This document shows positions 1-5,054 of a stretch of DNA of 5,054 nucleotides, piece after piece. Each line of letters starts with the position of its first letter. Positions within the stretch are counted from its first letter, which is position 1. A program made the position numbers and the translations under genes. The stretch comes from an uncultured Acetatifactor sp. (lineage in GTDB: Bacteria; Bacillota; Clostridia; Lachnospirales; Lachnospiraceae). The stretch spans positions 1-5,054 of the forward strand of contig CAOOJO010000247.1 of NCBI GenBank assembly GCA_948496895.1, read 5' to 3'. A model generated the notes under the pieces. That model made no database searches. It was not told where the DNA came from and saw nothing but the letters and a program-made list of their open reading frames with translations.

Positions 1-278
1 AGCTTATATTCGATTCCTCGGGCCGCGCCGAAGATGAAGAAGCGCCAGCCGAACCGCCCCAAAGCCATCACGGCCCCTGCCAGGAACAGCCGGAACACCA
101 GCCCCAGCACGCCCTCATAGGCAAGGGTCCCCGCGGTCAGCCCGTCGATGATCTCCCCGGTATACTGAGGGATGTACAGATTCGCCAGGTCCACCAGCAG
201 CAGGACGATGACGCCCCCCAGGTAGTACCATTTGTAGGACAGTATATATGGAAGCAGAGAAAATTTCTTTTGTTTCAT
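1..278 (-). CDS. ABC exporter, N-terminal membrane part (partial, runs off the window)
   Basis: Only the first 92 codons are present; the gene continues past base 1. The protein starts MKQKKFSLLPYILSYKWYY and has two hydrophobic segments, about residues 17-37 and 57-84. Between them lies IPQYTGEIIDGL, the usual first extracellular loop region of type I ABC exporter membrane domains; GRFGWRFFIFGAARGIEYK then leads into the second helix and first intracellular loop. This is typical of the half-transporters of the YheI/YheH or MdlA/MdlB kind, in which a membrane domain is fused to an ATP-binding domain and two subunits pair to export drugs, peptides or lipids. The ATPase domain is outside the window, so this is recognised from the N-terminus only. 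The ATG at 276-278 has AAGGGGTG about 10 nt upstream and AAAAGG only about 3 nt upstream. A good promoter lies about 70 bp upstream. The substrate cannot be told; a second half-transporter gene may follow. Confidence 0.85.
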   Translation of the reverse strand, partial: MKQKKFSLLPYILSYKWYYLGGVIVLLLVDLANLYIPQYTGEIIDGLTAGTLAYEGVLGLVFRLFLAGAVMALGRFGWRFFIFGAARGIEYK

Positions 279-290
279 ATGCCTTTTACA

Positions 291-296
291 CCCCTT
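291..296 (-). promoter_or_regulatory. Ribosome binding site of the ABC exporter gene
   Basis: On the minus strand AAGGGG, continuing as TG, lies before the ATG at 278 with a somewhat long spacer. A second purine run, AAAAGG (282-287), is very close to the start. Either could serve, and no other in-frame start fits better. Confidence 0.5.
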
Positions 297-323
297 GACC
301 GTTTCGAAAAATCCTTTTGAAAG

Positions 324-340
324 CCTGGCGCCTGACGCCA
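324..340. promoter_or_regulatory. Short inverted and tandem repeat in the ABC exporter leader, candidate operator
   Basis: The plus strand has TGGCG-CCTGA-CGCCA at 326-340, a perfect 5-bp inverted repeat around a 5-nt centre. The same bases can be read as two tandem 7-mers, CCTGGCG (324-330) and CCTGACG (331-337), with one mismatch. The element starts about 3-4 bp downstream of the predicted transcription start, where a bound repressor would block initiation. It could equally be a small leader hairpin or chance in GC-rich DNA. The link to the HTH protein encoded just upstream is inference. Confidence 0.35.
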
Positions 341-349
341 CAGATATAT

Positions 350-379
350 ATTGTACCCCCGCTCCGGCGATAGCGTCAA
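350..379 (-). promoter_or_regulatory. Sigma-A type promoter for the ABC exporter gene
   Basis: On the minus strand the -35 box is TTGACG (374-379, 5 of 6 matches to TTGACA) and the -10 box is TACAAT (350-355, 5 of 6 matches to TATAAT), 18 bp apart. Transcription should start near 343-344, giving a leader of about 65 nt before the ATG at 278. The promoter lies after the HTH gene, so the exporter can be expressed separately from the DUF2975-HTH pair. Nothing between the HTH stop and the promoter looks like a terminator, so readthrough from the pair is also possible. Confidence 0.75.
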
Positions 380-392
380 TAGAGGGGAGGGG

Positions 393-415
393 TTATAATG
401 CTAAACTTTTTATAA
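393..415. repeat. Two TTATAA palindromes in an AT-rich patch
   Basis: TTATAA occurs at 393-398 and again at 410-415, 17 bp start to start, in an AT-rich patch of about 28 bp within otherwise GC-rich DNA. It lies just after the HTH stop codon and about 14 bp upstream of the -35 box of the exporter promoter. It might help RNA polymerase as an upstream element or be a protein site. The TATAAT on the plus strand at 394-399 has no matching -35 box, so I do not call a plus-strand promoter. Confidence 0.3.
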
Positions 416-428
416 AATCCGGATGCCC

Positions 429-641
429 CTACTCCTCATCCTCCACATACTCCAGGATATCCCCCGGCTGGCAGGAGAGCGCCTTGCAGATGGCCTCCAG
501 CGTGGTGAAGCGCACGGCCTTGGCCTTGTTGTTCTTCAGGATGGAGAGATTGGCCAGGGTGATGTCCACCTCCCCTGCCAGCTCCGTCAGGCTCATCTTG
601 CGCTTCGCCATCATCACGTCCAGATTCACTACGATTCCCAT
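429..641 (-). CDS. Small Cro/C1-type HTH transcriptional regulator (YozG-like)
   Basis: A 70-residue protein that is almost entirely one DNA-binding domain. Residues about 18-37, SLTELAGEVDITLANLSILK, form the helix-turn-helix; helices 4 and 5 follow in the segment FTTLEAICKALSCQPGDILEY, which is nearly a signature of the XRE/Cro mini-regulators called YozG in Bacillus. The length is normal for the family. I chose the ATG at 639-641 (MGIVVNLDVMMAKRK) because AGGGGTG lies about 5 nt upstream and relatives begin with this sequence; an in-frame start nine codons earlier at 668 lacks these supports. It follows the DUF2975 gene by 86 nt without a visible promoter, so the two are probably cotranscribed. 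Such regulators often control their own operon and a neighbouring membrane gene; here the exporter downstream is the obvious candidate target. That target is inference. Confidence 0.93.
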   Translation of the reverse strand: MGIVVNLDVMMAKRKMSLTELAGEVDITLANLSILKNNKAKAVRFTTLEAICKALSCQPGDILEYVEDEE

Positions 642-727
642 ACCCGCACCCCTGGCGCGCCTTTGCACGCCCGTCCTCCCGCATTTCCCCTGTGCCGCCT
701 GTTCCCTTTTGCCTGCCGAAGCCCGGG

Positions 728-1198
728 TCAGATCGTCAGGTCGTTCTCCAGCTTATAGCGCACGGCCTCCTGGAACACGCAGGCCAGCACCTTGCTGAAC
801 AGCCCGGCGATCACGAACACCAATATCACCACCCCCATGGCCACGGTCATGTAGACGACGCAGCGCGCCACCGACATCCCCGCGATGAAGAAGCTCCAGT
901 TCCCCATCCTCCGCAGGCTCTCCACGTTCTCCTCCACGAAGCAGTCCTCCTTAAGGACCGTCCGGAAGATTCGCCGCAGCTCCCGAATCAGTGCCAATGC
1001 CGCAATACCAAGCACGAGGTAGACCATGACCGTCACCTCATAATGCTCCATCATAAAGGGCAGCATCCTTCCAATCTGCCGGATGCTGAGGGGCAGCGTG
1101 GCTGTTACCAGAATCCCGGAATAAAACATGAAATCCAGCAGGTATTTCGTCCATATGGTCAGGTTTCTCTTTTTCCTCTGTAGATTCTTCTCTTCCAT
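728..1198 (-). CDS. DUF2975 family membrane protein (YoaS-like)
   Basis: A 156-residue integral membrane protein with four hydrophobic segments, about residues 16-38, 54-75, 101-119 and 121-140. The stretch between helices 2 and 3, IFRTVLKEDCFVEENVESLRRMG, and the C-terminus AVRYKLENDLTI match the conserved regions of DUF2975 proteins. The N-terminus is basic (QRKKRN) and so probably cytoplasmic. The ATG at 1196-1198 is preceded by GAGGTGGAG at close range. The biochemical role of DUF2975 is not established. Its genes are very often followed by a YozG-type HTH gene, as here, which suggests that the membrane protein senses something or sequesters the regulator; that is inference. No clear promoter is seen in the 109-nt gap upstream, which is dominated by an inverted repeat. 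Confidence 0.92.
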   Translation of the reverse strand: MEEKNLQRKKRNLTIWTKYLLDFMFYSGILVTATLPLSIRQIGRMLPFMMEHYEVTVMVYLVLGIAALALIRELRRIFRTVLKEDCFVEENVESLRRMGNWSFFIAGMSVARCVVYMTVAMGVVILVFVIAGLFSKVLACVFQEAVRYKLENDLTI

Positions 1199-1230
1199 AC
1201 TCCACCTCGCATTCCGGGGCTGCGGTTAAA

Positions 1231-1265
1231 ATGCCATTGCAGACCCCCAGGTCAGCCAATGGCAT
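1231..1265. repeat. 9-bp perfect inverted repeat with nested 4-bp repeat after tatD (weak terminator or operator)
   Basis: ATGCCATTG (1231-1239) and CAATGGCAT (1257-1265) are perfect reverse complements. Inside, GACC-CCCA-GGTC (1242-1253) forms a second small stem. The RNA would fold as a 9-bp stem, a small internal loop, a 4-bp stem and a 4-nt loop. It lies 43-77 nt after the TatD stop and about 33 bp before the DUF2975 start. On the minus strand the stem is followed by TTTAACC, a poor U-tract, so an intrinsic terminator would be weak. A readthrough attenuator, an mRNA-protecting hairpin, or a DNA site for the YozG-like regulator are alternatives. Confidence 0.6.
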
Positions 1266-1307
1266 CCTTCCTTTTATCCAGCGGACAGCCGTCCTTCCGT
1301 TCACCGG

Positions 1308-2120
1308 TCAAACCTTCTGCCTCTGCCTTTCCATAGCATCCATGCGGTAGAGCCTGAGGGAATTCTCCCAGACGGCCCTGCGCGCTTCCTCCTCGCCGAT
1401 TCCCTTTATCTGCGCCAGGGCCGCCACCACATAGGGCAGGTACAGGGAACAGTTGCGCCTCCCCCTGTAGGGCACCGGGGCCAGGTAGGGACAGTCCGTC
1501 TCCAGGACGATGCGCTCCAGCGGAATGTATTCCACGGCTTCCTTCAGCTTTCTCGCGTTCCGAAAGGTCAGGACGCCTCCTATGCCGAAATAGAATCCCA
1601 TGTCCAGAACTGTCCTTGCGGTCTCCTTTGTATAGGAAAAGCAATGGACGACCCCGCCGATTTCCCCTGCCTTTTCCGCCTTCATGATGTCCGTCGTGTC
1701 CCTGGCCGCGTCCCTGGAGTGGATGATGACGGGAAGCTGCCGCTCCCTGGCCAGGTTCAGCTGGCGGACGAACCATTTCTTCTGAATCTCCCGCCCTGGC
1801 TGGTCCCAGTAGTAGTCCAGCCCTATCTCGCCCACCGCCACGCACTTTTTCCTCTCGTAGAGCCCCAACAGGCTCTGCCAGGCGCCCTCCTGCTCCAGCT
1901 CCCCGGTCTCGCTGGGGTGGATTCCTATAGCTCCGTATATAAAATCGTGCTTTTCCGTCAACGCCATGGTGCGCCCGCAGGAGGCCAGGCTGGCTCCCAC
2001 GTTCACCACCCTGGCAATCCCCTGCCCCGGCAGGTTGGCCAGCAAAGCCTCCCTGTCGTCGTCAAAGGCCCTATCGTCATAATGGGCATGTGTGTCAAAA
2101 ATGCCTGTCAGCTCTTCCAT
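1308..2120 (-). CDS. tatD: TatD family metal-dependent hydrolase / DNase
   Basis: A complete 270-residue protein of normal length for the family, with all expected metal-site residues of the TIM-barrel amidohydrolase-like fold: DTHAH (His11, His13), VGEIGLDYYW (Glu98), IIHSRDA (His134), VVHCFS (His159) and LETDCPYLAP (Asp209). GIHPSE at 66-71 and RGRRNCSL at 219-226 are further conserved blocks. TatD proteins are cytoplasmic metal-dependent 3'-5' exonucleases linked to DNA repair and DNA fragmentation; despite the name they are not part of Tat protein export. The ATG at 2118-2120 has GGGAG about 5 nt upstream. It lies 64 nt after the phosphatase gene with no convincing terminator between, so it is likely the last gene of that operon. 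In many Firmicutes tatD sits between metG and rnmV/ksgA; none of those is beside it here. Confidence 0.96.
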   Translation of the reverse strand: MEELTGIFDTHAHYDDRAFDDDREALLANLPGQGIARVVNVGASLASCGRTMALTEKHDFIYGAIGIHPSETGELEQEGAWQSLLGLYERKKCVAVGEIGLDYYWDQPGREIQKKWFVRQLNLARERQLPVIIHSRDAARDTTDIMKAEKAGEIGGVVHCFSYTKETARTVLDMGFYFGIGGVLTFRNARKLKEAVEYIPLERIVLETDCPYLAPVPYRGRRNCSLYLPYVVAALAQIKGIGEEEARRAVWENSLRLYRMDAMERQRQKV

Positions 2121-2184
2121 ATCCTCTCCCTGCAGCCTACAGCGGCAATGCTCTCAGGTAAAACACCTCTGAGGGACGCTCCCC

Positions 2185-2814
2185 TCAGGGCCTGGCGTTC
2201 ACCGGCGTCCCGTAGTAGACCTTTCCCATCTCCAGAATGCGGAACCTCCCGCCCTCCAGAGAGAGAATGGATGCCGCGCAGTTAGGCAGTCCTATCTCCC
2301 AGAACTTTTCCAACGGAATCTCCCCGATGGCGCTCAGGAGGCATCTGTTGAACGCGCCGTGGGCTACAATCAGGACGCGGCTGCAGCTCCCCTCCAGCGG
2401 AACGATTCTTTCCCGCAGAAAAGCCTGCCCACGAATCTGGGCCTCCTGGAAGGACTCCGCGCCTCCCCGGGGCGAAAAAAGCTGGGGCCTGCAGAAAAAA
2501 TCATGGAGGGGATGCTCCAGCTCAGTCTTCGGCAGGTCGAAGGCGCCGCCCTCGCAGTCGCCAAAGCCCATCTCCATCAGCCGTTCGTCCGTCTCCAGCG
2601 GCACCTCCCGCCCTGCCAGGAGAATCCGCGCCGTCTCAAAGGCCCGCTTCAGGGGAGAGCTGAAGGCCCGGTCAAAGGTCAGCCCCTCCAGGGCCTTGGC
2701 AGTCTCCACCGCCAGCTCCCTGCCGTACTCGTTCAGCGGGATGTCGCTGTGCCCCTGGAGCCTGCGCTCCTTATTCCAATCCGTCTCCCCATGCCTGAAC
2801 AGATATATCTCCAC
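2185..2814 (-). CDS. Histidine phosphatase family protein (phosphoglycerate mutase-like)
   Basis: A soluble, cytoplasmic 209-residue protein, normal length for the family. The N-terminal motif FRHGETDWN carries the phosphohistidine (His8) and Arg7; FSSPLKRAFETA carries the phosphate-binding Arg57; LMEMGFGDCEG carries the probable acid, Glu81; IVAHGAF carries the second histidine, His152. These enzymes transfer phosphate through a phosphohistidine; members include cofactor-dependent phosphoglycerate mutases, CobC-type and broad-specificity phosphatases. The substrate cannot be told from sequence. I chose GTG at 2812-2814 because GGAAGGGG lies 7 nt upstream and relatives start right before the xIYLxRHGET strand. 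An ATG at 2845-2847 has AGGAGG 13 nt upstream and would add 11 residues; a TTG at 2869-2871 would add 19. It follows the membrane protein gene by 65 nt and precedes tatD by 64 nt, probably in one operon. Confidence 0.93.
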   Translation of the reverse strand: MEIYLFRHGETDWNKERRLQGHSDIPLNEYGRELAVETAKALEGLTFDRAFSSPLKRAFETARILLAGREVPLETDERLMEMGFGDCEGGAFDLPKTELEHPLHDFFCRPQLFSPRGGAESFQEAQIRGQAFLRERIVPLEGSCSRVLIVAHGAFNRCLLSAIGEIPLEKFWEIGLPNCAASILSLEGGRFRILEMGKVYYGTPVNARP

Positions 2815-2819
2815 CTTAG

Positions 2820-2829
2820 TACCCCTTCC
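2820..2829 (-). promoter_or_regulatory. Ribosome binding site that decides the GTG start of the phosphatase
   Basis: On the minus strand GGAAGGGG is followed by TACTAAG and then GTG. The spacing suits translation from GTG at 2814. The competing ATG at 2847 has its AGGAGG at an unfavourable 13 nt. Confidence 0.6.
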
Positions 2830-2879
2830 ATCCTCTCCCCATGCCATCCGGAAGCCGGAGCCTCCTGGCAAAGCATCTC

Positions 2880-4310
2880 TTACGCCTCCCTTATCTTGAC
2901 GCCGTCCACGCCCTTCCTCACCGCCAGCGCCAGGAAGGCGTCCCTGCCGCTCACTGTCTGGAAGGAGAAGACTTTATCCGCGTTGTCCCAAAGGGCGGTG
3001 CCCTGGTAATAGAAGCGGGCCACATAGGATTCGTAGGAAACCCTGACCTTGCCGCTGCGCACGGAACCGGATATCGTCTCCGGCTCCACCCGGTCCAGCC
3101 TGGACACATCCACTATGGTCGGGACACCATGGCCGAAGAAGGCGCTCCAGTACTTCTCTCCCAGCCGTCCGTAGAGCATGGAATCCTTCTTCCGCTCCTG
3201 GAATGCCCATTCCTCCCCTGCCTTCAGGAAGTCCTCCGCGAACTCCTCCTGGGCCCCCGGAGCGGGGAGTGCCTTCTTTATATGCTTCGCCATCCGCTTC
3301 AGTATCTTCTTAGGCTTGGACTGGCCCCTCTGGACCCATATTATGAAAAGCCCCGTAAGCTCTCCCAGGAGCAGCCCCAGGGGCAGGTAGAAGACGAAAA
3401 TCTTCTGCGTGGGCATTTTGATGAAAAAGCCCAGGGCGCCCAGAAGCACCACCCAGACTGCCACCGATATGTAGGCGGAGCGGCTGGCCCTTCCCAGGCA
3501 GTACTGGCACCATTCCTCCACCCAGCCCCTCTGCTCATACAGAAGCCGGTCCATGGCGCTGGCGGTGTCCGCCGGCCTGGCGCCGCGCCCGGACTTGCCG
3601 CCGGTGAACAGGGAAATCAGGCTGCCCAGGGCAATCAGCACGCTCAGCCCCGCCGCCAGGATACAGATCCAGATGTCCGATATGGCCAGGCCGTTTATGC
3701 TGCCGCTCTCTATGCAGTACCACTGCGCCTGTGCCGTTCCGTCATAGAGCGCCTGGCCCAGTTCCTCCAGAACCTGGCCGTATTCGTCCCCGTAATAGGC
3801 ATCCCTGTAGGACTCGTAATACGACTTGTCGTCTTGCATTTCGAAATAAAGGCTCACGATCTCGCTCTCCTCCAGCGCCGCCAGGGCCCGGTCTATGCCG
3901 GCCTGGTCCATAAGCTCCAGGGACCCCTCCACCACAGCCGGCATCATGTCCTTCGTGGCCCGCAGCTCTGCCATCAGGCCCAGGTTGTACAGCAGGCTGG
4001 CGTAGTCCCCGTCGCTCTGGTCGGACTCTTTGATGCAGAAAAAGCTCTTCCGCTCCGGGTCGTATACTACATATCCATAATCCTTCGCCCGGTCCGGGTC
4101 TCCGGAATAGTATTCCGCCACGTAGTCGGCCACCGGATACGCCACCTCGCGGGATACGTACTCTCCCTGGGCCTGAATCGGGTCGTCCTCCGGCCCAAGG
4201 GGGACCGCCCCTCCCTGAAGCTTCAAAAACTGAGGCCCCGCCTGCATCCACAGGGCTGCCGCTGCCGCCAGGGCGCACACTATAGTCACAATATTACGTA
4301 CCTTTTTCAT
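2880..4310 (-). CDS. Unrecognised multi-pass membrane protein with large outer domain and cytoplasmic C-terminal domain
   Basis: A 476-residue protein that I cannot place in a named family. Hydrophobic segments lie at about residues 7-24 (signal anchor or uncleaved signal), 211-236, 278-297 and 304-326. Positive charges predict an outside domain at 25-208, an inside loop at 237-277 (GGKSGRGAR) and an inside C-terminal domain at 327-476 beginning with the basic stretch QRGQSKPKKILKRMAKHIKK. The outer domain is acidic and tyrosine-rich (for example YYESYRDAYYGDEY) with two cysteines, 92 and 199. The last 80 residues look like alternating beta strands ending in a helix, as in PH-like domains; that is only an impression. 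I chose the ATG at 4308-4310 because AAGGAAG lies about 4 nt upstream and the promoter at 4353-4381 would start RNA near 4346; a TTG at 4361 would overlap the -10 box. It is first in a likely operon with the phosphatase and tatD. Confidence 0.88.
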   Translation of the reverse strand: MKKVRNIVTIVCALAAAAALWMQAGPQFLKLQGGAVPLGPEDDPIQAQGEYVSREVAYPVADYVAEYYSGDPDRAKDYGYVVYDPERKSFFCIKESDQSDGDYASLLYNLGLMAELRATKDMMPAVVEGSLELMDQAGIDRALAALEESEIVSLYFEMQDDKSYYESYRDAYYGDEYGQVLEELGQALYDGTAQAQWYCIESGSINGLAISDIWICILAAGLSVLIALGSLISLFTGGKSGRGARPADTASAMDRLLYEQRGWVEEWCQYCLGRASRSAYISVAVWVVLLGALGFFIKMPTQKIFVFYLPLGLLLGELTGLFIIWVQRGQSKPKKILKRMAKHIKKALPAPGAQEEFAEDFLKAGEEWAFQERKKDSMLYGRLGEKYWSAFFGHGVPTIVDVSRLDRVEPETISGSVRSGKVRVSYESYVARFYYQGTALWDNADKVFSFQTVSGRDAFLALAVRKGVDGVKIREA

Positions 4311-4352
4311 CTCTCTCTTCCTTTCATCCGACATCTCTGTGCCATTTGGAAC

Positions 4353-4381
4353 ATTATACAAAAAAAGACGGCGTAATTCAA
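4353..4381 (-). promoter_or_regulatory. Sigma-A promoter for the membrane protein-phosphatase-tatD operon
   Basis: On the minus strand the -10 box is a perfect TATAAT (4353-4358) and the -35 box is TTGAAT (4376-4381, 4 of 6 matches), exactly 17 bp apart. RNA would start near 4346, giving a leader of about 36 nt that carries AAGGAAG before the ATG at 4310. A run of seven T residues (minus strand) lies inside the spacer. Confidence 0.8.
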
Positions 4382-4425
4382 GTACTCCGGCTGCGGAAAC
4401 AGGCTCTTTCCATGCGCTTTACGCC
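4360..4425 (-). terminator. Possible intrinsic terminator of the methyltransferase gene, overlapping the next promoter
   Basis: On the minus strand GGCGTAA (4419-4425) pairs perfectly with TTACGCC (4370-4376), followed after GTC by seven T residues (4360-4366). The 42-nt loop contains a second small stem, GGAAA (4407-4411) with TTTCC (4395-4399). The structure begins 11 nt after the methyltransferase stop. The long loop makes it less canonical than a simple hairpin, so efficiency is uncertain. Confidence 0.5.
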
Positions 4426-4436
4426 CACTCCACAGG

Positions 4437-5054
4437 CTACCGCTCGCTCACCACCTGGAAAATGTAGAACTTCAGATAATAAGACTGGTCCGCCGCCCAG
4501 AGAATCGGGTGGTCAGGCCCCTGGGTACGGAACTCCACCTGCCGCAGCCGCCTGTGGGCCCCTTGCGCCGCTTCCCGGATGGTCTTTGCGAACAGCTCCG
4601 GCTCCAGGAAGTGGGAGCAGGAACAGGTGGCCAGGAAGCCGCCGTCACGAACCAGCTTCATGCCCCGGAGATTGATCTCCCGATACCCTTTGATGGCATT
4701 CTTCACGGAATTCCGGGATTTTGTAAATGCGGGAGGGTCCAGAATCACCACATCGAACCGCTCTCCGCTCTGCTCCAGCCTTGGCAGCAGCTCGAACACA
4801 TCCTCGCAAGCAAAGGACACCTTTTCCTCCAGACGGTTCAGCTTCGCGTTCTCCCTGGCCTGCTCCACGGCCAGCTCAGATGCGTCCACCCCCAGCACGC
4901 TCTCCGCTCCCGCCATCCCCGCATTCAAAGCAAAAGACCCGGTGTGGGTGAAGCAGTCCAGCACCCTTTTCCCTCTGCAGAGCCGCCGGACTGCCGCCCT
5001 GTTTTCCTTCTGGTCAAGGAAGAAGCCCGTCTTCTGCCCGTCCTCTATATCCAC
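4437..5054 (-). CDS. rlmI: 23S rRNA cytosine-C5 methyltransferase, RlmI type (C-terminal part)
   Basis: The last 205 residues of a class I SAM-dependent methyltransferase; the N-terminus, which in this family holds a PUA-type RNA-binding domain, lies beyond the window. Visible in order (numbered from the window edge) are DIEDGQKTGFFLDQKENR at 2-19, typical of the RlmI/YwbD family, the SAM-binding motif I VLDCFTHTGSFALNA at 31-45, the acidic GVDASE at 55-60, motif IV ILDPPAFTKS at 104-113, and motif VI ATCSCSHF at 142-149, whose cysteines include the likely catalytic nucleophile. The E. coli member makes m5C1962 in 23S rRNA in the cytoplasm; the same target here is inferred by family. The protein ends normally with FYIFQVVSER and a TAG. 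The GTG at the window edge is an internal valine, not a start. A possible terminator follows 11 nt after the stop. Confidence 0.92.
   Translation of the reverse strand: MDIEDGQKTGFFLDQKENRAAVRRLCRGKRVLDCFTHTGSFALNAGMAGAESVLGVDASELAVEQARENAKLNRLEEKVSFACEDVFELLPRLEQSGERFDVVILDPPAFTKSRNSVKNAIKGYREINLRGMKLVRDGGFLATCSCSHFLEPELFAKTIREAAQGAHRRLRQVEFRTQGPDHPILWAADQSYYLKFYIFQVVSER

Noticed and set aside
295..798. A 167-codon plus-strand open frame covering the exporter promoter region and the HTH gene
   Set aside because: Low-complexity Ser/Pro/Arg-rich product, no family resemblance, and antisense to the clear HTH gene.
1266..1316. TTGACC on the minus strand as a -35 box for the DUF2975 gene
   Set aside because: No acceptable -10 hexamer occurs 16-19 bp downstream; the nearest AT-rich hexamer is about 28 bp away.
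2121..2184. Hairpin between the phosphatase and tatD genes (CTCAGGT against ACCTCTGAG)
   Set aside because: The stem needs a 2-nt bulge and has no T run after it, so it is not convincing as a terminator; I treat the two genes as one transcription unit.
1644..2285. A 213-codon plus-strand open frame across tatD and the end of the phosphatase gene
   Set aside because: It is antisense to two confidently identified genes and shows no recognisable motif.
2845..2860. CCGGAAGCCGG small stem between the membrane protein and phosphatase genes
   Set aside because: Only four base pairs with a 3-nt loop and no T tract; likely chance in GC-rich DNA.
4311..4361. Longer N-terminus of the membrane protein from TTG at 4361 or ATG at 4334
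   Set aside because: The TTG overlaps the -10 box and the ATG at 4334 has no ribosome site; the ATG at 4310 has a well-placed AAGGAAG.
2841..4376. A 511-codon open frame on the plus strand opposite the membrane protein gene
   Set aside because: It mirrors nearly the whole minus-strand gene, has no family resemblance, is rich in Pro, Arg, His and Leu as expected of an antisense frame in GC-rich DNA, and lacks a promoter or a sensible membrane or domain pattern. The minus-strand gene has a promoter, ribosome site and coherent topology.
1..5054. CRISPR array, insertion sequence, tRNA, toxin-antitoxin pair or phage gene
   Set aside because: No regularly spaced repeats, transposase or integrase motifs, or cloverleaf sequences were seen. 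The DUF2975-HTH pair superficially resembles a small two-gene antitoxin locus but matches the known YoaS/YozG arrangement better.

Overview
The window (GC-rich, roughly 55-60% by eye) looks like a chromosome segment of a Gram-positive Clostridia member, most likely a Lachnospiraceae relative. The grounds are purine-rich Shine-Dalgarno sequences before most starts, sigma-A type promoters, a TatD protein with the RGRRNCSL sequence after its ETDCPYLAP motif, and a DUF2975 membrane protein paired with a YozG-type mini-regulator. The genus is inference; no RNA gene or other phylogenetic marker is present. All six genes lie on the minus strand, so transcription runs from high to low coordinates.

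Layout in transcription order. (1) 5054-4437: C-terminal part of an RlmI-type 23S rRNA m5C methyltransferase, cut by the window edge. (2) 4436-4311: a compact intergenic region with a possible terminator for the methyltransferase, interleaved with a sigma-A promoter (TTGAAT, 17 bp, TATAAT). (3) 4310-2880: a 476-residue multi-pass membrane protein whose family I do not recognise. (4) 2814-2185: a histidine (phosphoglycerate mutase-like) phosphatase, probably starting at GTG. (5) 2120-1308: a complete TatD-family metal-dependent hydrolase. Genes 3 to 5 have gaps of about 65 nt with no strong terminator or promoter between them and probably form one operon. (6) 1307-1199: a gap with a long inverted repeat (1231-1265). 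(7) 1198-728 and 641-429: a DUF2975 four-helix membrane protein and a 70-residue HTH regulator, the same pairing as Bacillus YoaS/YozG. (8) 428-279: a gap with a good sigma-A promoter (TTGACG, 18 bp, TACAAT) and a small inverted repeat just after the expected transcription start. (9) 278-1: the N-terminus of an ABC exporter (membrane domain plus, presumably, an ATPase domain outside the window).

The upstream half looks like housekeeping (rRNA modification, TatD nuclease, a phosphatase) with one unknown membrane protein. The downstream half looks like a regulatory module: a membrane protein and a tiny DNA-binding protein next to an exporter with its own promoter and a candidate operator. That the pair controls the exporter is inference. 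No CRISPR array, insertion sequence, tRNA, rRNA, integrase or clear sign of horizontal transfer is visible. No untranslated stretch exceeds about 150 nt.
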